Source of the DNA: Sipunculus nudus
Lineage: Eukaryota > Annelida > Sipuncula > Golfingiida > Sipunculidae
Direction of reading: 5' to 3'
Length of the DNA: 64,000 bases
NCBI GenBank assembly: GCA_026874595.1
Contig: CM049307.1
Span: forward strand, 33,214,862-33,278,861
Below the pieces are notes generated by a model. The model was not told the origin of the DNA, ran no database searches, and was given only the letters and a program-made list of their open reading frames with translations. The position numbers were made by a program, and so were the translations under genes. Below, piece after piece: positions 59,623 to 64,000 of the stretch (positions are counted from its first letter, which is position 1; the number at the start of each line of letters is the position of its first letter).

Positions 59623-59743
59623 TTATTATCCCTTGGCAGCGAAGTTGCGAAAGGGATATAATAACGCCTCCGTTCGTGCGTCGGTCCATCTGTCTGTCCG
59701 TCTGTTTGGCTGTCCGTCTGTCTGTCTGTCCGTCTGAAATTGC
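59623..59743 (+). repeat. Third hairpin/(TCCG)n family, 5' end leading into a satellite
   Basis: Inverted repeat TTATTATCCCTT (59623-59634) with AAGGGATATAATAA (to 59664) around GGCAGCGAAGTTGCGA. A TCGGTCCATCTGTCTGTCCG-type tract (59680-59736) follows. The 145-bp array begins immediately after. The frames at 59558-59840 on both strands are low-complexity readings of the tract. Confidence 0.65.
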
Positions 59744-61010
59744 TTTGTGGATCAATTTCATGCGAAACCATTTGCCCAAAACCTTTCATCTCGCACATAT
59801 GGCTTACCCACCCATAGATGAAGAAACCTATCTATTTTGAGGTCACGGGGTCAAAGTTCACGGCCACAGCACCCACTTCTTGAGAAAGCTTGTGGATCAA
59901 TTTCAAGCCAAACTATTTGACCAAAACCCTTCATCTCGCACATATGGCTTACCCACCCATGGATGAAGAAACCTATTGATTTTGAGGTCACGGGGTCAGA
60001 GGTCACCGCCACAGCACCCACTTCTTGAAAAAGCTTGTGGACCCATTTTAAGCAAAACCTTTTGACCTAAACCTTTCATCTCGCACATATGGCTCACACA
60101 CCCATAGACGAAGAAACCTATAGATTTTGAGGTCACGGGGTCAAAGGTCACGGCCACAGCACCCACTTCTTGAAAAAGCTTGTGGACCCATTTTAAGCAA
60201 AACCATTTGACCTAAACCTTTCATCCCGCGCATATGGCTTACTCACCCATGGATGAAGAAACCTATCAATTTTGAGGTCATGGGGTCAAAGGTCACGGCC
60301 ACAGCATCCACTTCTTGAAAAAGCTTGTGGACCCATTTCAAGCAAAACCTTTTGATGTAAACCTTTCATCTCGCACATATGGCTTGCCCACCCATAGATG
60401 AAGAAACCTATATATTTTGAGGTCACAGGGTCAAAGTTCACGGCCACAGCACCCACTTCTTTAGAAAGCTTGTGGATCAATTTCAAGCCAAACTATTTGA
60501 CCAAAACCCTTCATCTAGCACATATGGCTTACCCACCCATGAATGAAGAAACCTATTGATTTTGAGGTCACGGGGTCAAAGGTCACCACCACAGCACCCA
60601 CTTCTTGAAAAAGCTTGTGGACCCATTTTAAGCAAAACCTTTTTACCTAAACCTTTCATCTCCCACATATGGCTCACACACCCATAGACGAAGAAACCTA
60701 TTGATTTTGAGGTCAAGGGGTCAAAGGTCACCGCCAAAGTACCCACCTCTTGAAAAAGCTTGTTGACCCATTTTAAGCAAAACCTTTTGACCTAAACCTT
60801 TCATCTCGCACATATGGCTCACACACCCATAGACGAAGAAACCTATTGATTTTGATGTCACAGGGTCAAAGGTCAAGGCCACAGCACCCACTTTTTGAAA
60901 AAGCTTGAAGATTGATTTCAAGCCAAACCGTTTGACCAAAACCTTTCATCTCGCACATATGCCTCACCCACCCATACACGTACAACCTATTGAGTTGGAC
61001 GTCAAAGCTC
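59744..61010 (+). repeat. 145-bp tandem array, 8 units plus a degenerate ninth
   Basis: The word GAGGTCA (or GATGTCA) starts at 59839, 59984, 60129, 60274, 60419, 60564, 60709 and 60854: spacing exactly 145 bp every time, with no indels. Each unit contains TTCATCTCGCACATATGGCT, GAAGAAACCTAT, TTTTGAGGTCACGGGGTCAA and GCCACAGCACCCACTTCTTG. A decayed ninth unit ends near 61010. The GGGGTCAAAGGTCA core forms a perfect direct repeat with 1-bp spacing in five of the eight units (60129, 60274, 60564, 60709, 60854). Frames inside it (60286-60486 and 60721-60939, minus) simply read the repeat. Confidence 0.95.
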
Positions 61011-64000
61011 AAGCTCACACACCTCCCCTCATTTTAACACTTGCGAAATACACCCCATATCATTATGCTGCCATGCAAGGGGATGCTCCGCTTTGTGGGG
61101 CCCTTGTTGCTATATGCTGTTGTACATTGAGCCTTCAGAATCCTTTCACAGAACTGACTGGATTAAATATGGTGTGGCCAAGCCCTATAGGCTTCAGTCT
61201 TGAATGCAACAAATACCCTGGGCTGGCACAGTTCAGAAAATTCTTTTCCTGTGTGTTTACTGAAGCAGTAATAGGCATGCATCACACTGGAGCACAGACA
61301 CTTGCAGCCTATTACAGTAATCAACTAAAGATAGTGGGTGTCATACCCCTGCATATTCATCCAATCAGTGGAGAAGGACACCACCTGACAATTGCACATA
61401 GCAACAATCAAGATTCTTCATCAGTAATTTCAGGGCCATCAGTATATCCTTGCCTCCAGGCTGCAGCATACACCTGTTAATTATCATGCTGCAATTTAAA
61501 TTGCAAGTTAACCATCAAATCTTTTCCAATCTTGATCCAATCTTGTCTGGGCCATTGGCAGTAGGTGTCCAAGATGACATTTCACTGTCAGAAGTTAACC
61601 CAGCTTTGCCTGGACAGATCCTGCAAGCAAAATCCATTTATGCAAACAGCAGCCCACTGGCCAGTGCCATTATTTGTAGTCATAACATGGCTTCATTTGC
61701 ACTCCAGGGCATGTTCTATTTCTGTTTTATTCACTGTAAATATCAACCAATGTTAAGCTGTCAGTCAGCATTCTTAAGTTTTTTGGTTTTAATCATAAAA
61801 ATTTAGTGATCCTGCTCCTCAAATGCCATATCAGCAGAAAATAAGTTTTGTTCAATATTTCTTTGTGTCAAATACTAATTTGAAGCAGATTTTGTTGAAA
61901 GCATCAGCTTGTTGAGCTTGAATTTTGGCCTCCTTATGGAAATAATTATTAAATGCTCTCCTGAAATGTTCTCAATGACATTTACCATTGTTTTTCTGTT
62001 ATATTTAGTAACAAGCTGTGGGAGCTTTCAAAGAAATCAAACTTAGCCTTTAAGAGCTGGTCAGACTATATTCTGCCTGAAGAGACCTTCACAGATGTAG
62101 GTGTTTCTAAGAAGCAGACTTGTAATGGAGAGCTTTTCTGAGATCATACAGTGACCTCTTGCAGTCTGTCTTCTCATACAGGAACACTGTCATGCAAGAA
62201 AGAAAGCCTGTTGCCTCAATGCACCCACCCCTGTTTGAAATGGTAGATCACAATCAATATATGGTGAGCTTTGAACAAGGATGGCCTTTCACAAACCCTT
62301 CATATCAGCCCCAGGGCAACCTGCTTTGTGTCTGCCTTTCAACAATGGCCAACATCTTTTCCCTTCTCAGAAACACCACATGTTCTACCATGAATCGCTG
62401 GATGGATTCATATACACATTCTCTTTTTTCTTTTTTTTATTCCTGCTTGTATTCGATATTATCTGAGCGGCAATACATCATCTTAGTCAGATGGTTTTAT
62501 CAGAAGCTTCCTGATGCAAAAATCTGTTGGTGTTTTTGTGGCCAGGGATTTCTCACCTGTGGAATATATAACTTCAAATTCCTTAGCTTTCTTCAGGCAT
62601 TTCCAGATTGCAGTAACTTTAAAAAGCCAACAGGATAAATTATTGCTTTGTAATAAAAACAGTATTTATCCAAAAAAAAGTCAGGTTATAATATGGTCAG
62701 AAGTAACAGGAGAAATCAAGATTGGTCAAAGTACACGCAAACATGGATTGTAATACCTTAGAAATGTCTTTCAAGAATGATTTTACTTGGCAGTTACCAG
62801 GTGAAATAATTTTGTTCAGTTCAAGAAATGCCTACCCATATTAGCCAAAATCTCATAGAAATATCTTTTGCCAAAATTGTCTTAAAATAATTTACAGTAA
62901 TTTAAGTGGAAAAATATGGCACAAGCAAGGCCACTAGCAAGAGAAAGCAAACTTTAAAATTGAAAGTTATACTTGAAAAGAATATTAAATTTTAAACAGC
63001 AATCATTCTTTCATGGACCGATGGCCACATTGCTATTCTATGGAACTATTTATAGCTTGTTCCTTGATTTATCCAGCAGATGTGATGGTGACTTTTGATA
63101 TAGGTACATATATCTACTGAAATCCCTCAGGTATTGGAGTATTTGGTAGAGGTGCTTGTGGCAGTGGTGGTAGTACAGATGTATTGATGAAACTGATATT
63201 GATATTAACCTTTTAGTTAATGATTTTGTTCCTACAACCTCAGCCTCCTGTGTTTTATTGTCTGGGAGGCTCATATCATCAATCACTGTCATTGAGCACC
63301 GGCTACGTAAACCATGTAAACAAAGCACATAATGCTATGATCAGTCCCATATTGATGGTACTTGAGCACACTTCTCTGAAGAGCTGCATCAATCCCCTTC
63401 CCATATAACTGACCTTTTATTATGAAGCTATTGGTGTGACATATTGTATGTTGTTATTCTTTTTTTCAGAATGCAAAAAAAAAACTTAAATAATGATGTG
63501 AACTTACCTTGCAACCTTAAGCTTGGTTAAAAAGGGGGGCAAAAAGAACTGTGTTATGAGAACATTACAACTGTTAAAACCCCTAGGCAGCCTGAGAAAC
63601 ATGATCCTTAAGTTTCCATTATAGGTGTTGTAAGTGCAGAGAATAATTTGTCAGATTATTTTGCCTAGATTATCTGGAACAGAAATATTTACTCCCTGCT
63701 CTTAAGAACCTTGTTAGAGTAGAATTTGTTCAGTATGGATGGCAAATTTCTTGGCAGGACCTTAGGTAGTTCTAGAGGCAATTAGTTCAGGTAATTAAAT
63801 ATATTATTCATACTTCAAAGCAGTCCTGCCCACTCATTGTATTTTTGGTTGTCTTAGCTCATTTGTACTAATTGTAAACATATTAATCAAGTCACTTTCT
63901 TTTTAAAATTTTAAAATGTACAGGTTACTTTGTGGTACTTTTGTGTGCTGTGTTTTGGACTCTGTAATCATATCCAAATGTCTTTTCACTTTATTTCATT
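61011..64000 (+). other. PRKAR1 intron continuing to the window edge; no exon confirmed
   Basis: Moderately AT-rich sequence. Two longer frames (60905-61480, 191 codons, starting inside the satellite; 62159-62638, 159 codons) have no recognised domain and no conserved motif. A splice-bounded open segment at 62009-62096 (TTATATTTAG acceptor, GAT|GTAGGT donor) is discussed as a finding but not annotated as a gene part. No cyclic-nucleotide-binding exon was found. Confidence 0.5.

Noticed and set aside
59744-61010. CRISPR or coding tandem repeat
   Set aside because: Units are 145 bp, end to end with no spacers, and contain stops in every frame. It is a satellite array.
60905-61480. 191-codon open frame, the longest in the window
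   Set aside because: It starts inside the 145-bp satellite; the remainder shows no domain, motif or splice context that I recognise. Probably chance in less AT-rich sequence.
62159-62638. 159-codon open frame
   Set aside because: No recognised domain; Phe/Tyr/Cys-rich stretches typical of AT-rich random frames. A competing frame overlaps it at 62281-62753.
42000-64000. Remaining cAMP-binding-domain exons of the PKA subunit
   Set aside because: I looked on the + strand for DIFDAMF and phosphate-binding-cassette (GEL/RAA-type) sequence and found none. They must lie right of the window.

Overview
This window is nuclear DNA from an animal, most likely a mollusc or other lophotrochozoan. It is AT-rich and intron-dominated, with microsatellites, minisatellites and dispersed non-autonomous transposons. 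Several repeat families begin with a hairpin followed by a (TCCG)n tract, a style I associate with oyster and other bivalve genomes; that link is from memory. There are no prokaryotic genes. Almost every long open frame is chance or repeat sequence.

The one recognisable gene is on the + strand and runs off the right edge. It encodes the type I regulatory subunit of cAMP-dependent protein kinase (PRKAR1-like). Two exons are certain. Positions 51744-51905 carry the hinge and pseudosubstrate (RRGAV), and 52811-52902 carry the start of cyclic-nucleotide-binding domain A. Upstream, at 9522-9671 and 40655-40723, are two candidate alternative first coding exons. Each has an in-frame stop before the ATG and a phase-0 splice donor, so either can splice in frame to the phase-0 exon at 51744. 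A third candidate, at 50280-50282, is an ATG placed directly against a strong donor. I did not find the canonical dimerization/docking exon. Proteins made from these starts would therefore lack it unless an unseen exon intervenes. The remaining CNB exons lie beyond 64000.

Layout. 1-9500: non-coding, with a degenerate repeat copy and a TA-flanked inverted-repeat element (3080-3612). 9.5-10.5 kb: candidate first exon, then a 326-bp tandem pair. 12.2-38.1 kb: a transposon-dense block. It holds several copies of a 1.9-kb hairpin/(TCCG)n family, a local duplication offset by 2290 bp, a pogo/Tigger-like element, two large foldback elements (19055-21227 and 35209-37263) sharing one unusual architecture, and a piggyBac-type MITE. 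38.1-59.5 kb: gene-bearing and repeat-poor, except for a minisatellite at 47.3-48.4 kb and a second piggyBac-type MITE at 55.1 kb. 59.6-61.0 kb: a 145-bp tandem array in which every unit carries nuclear-receptor-like half-sites. 61-64 kb: no recognised gene.

The best candidates for something undescribed are the pair of foldback families with palindromic modular arms, the hairpin + (TCCG)n superfamily, the satellite built around a DR1 motif, and the D/D-less alternative first exons of the PKA regulatory subunit.
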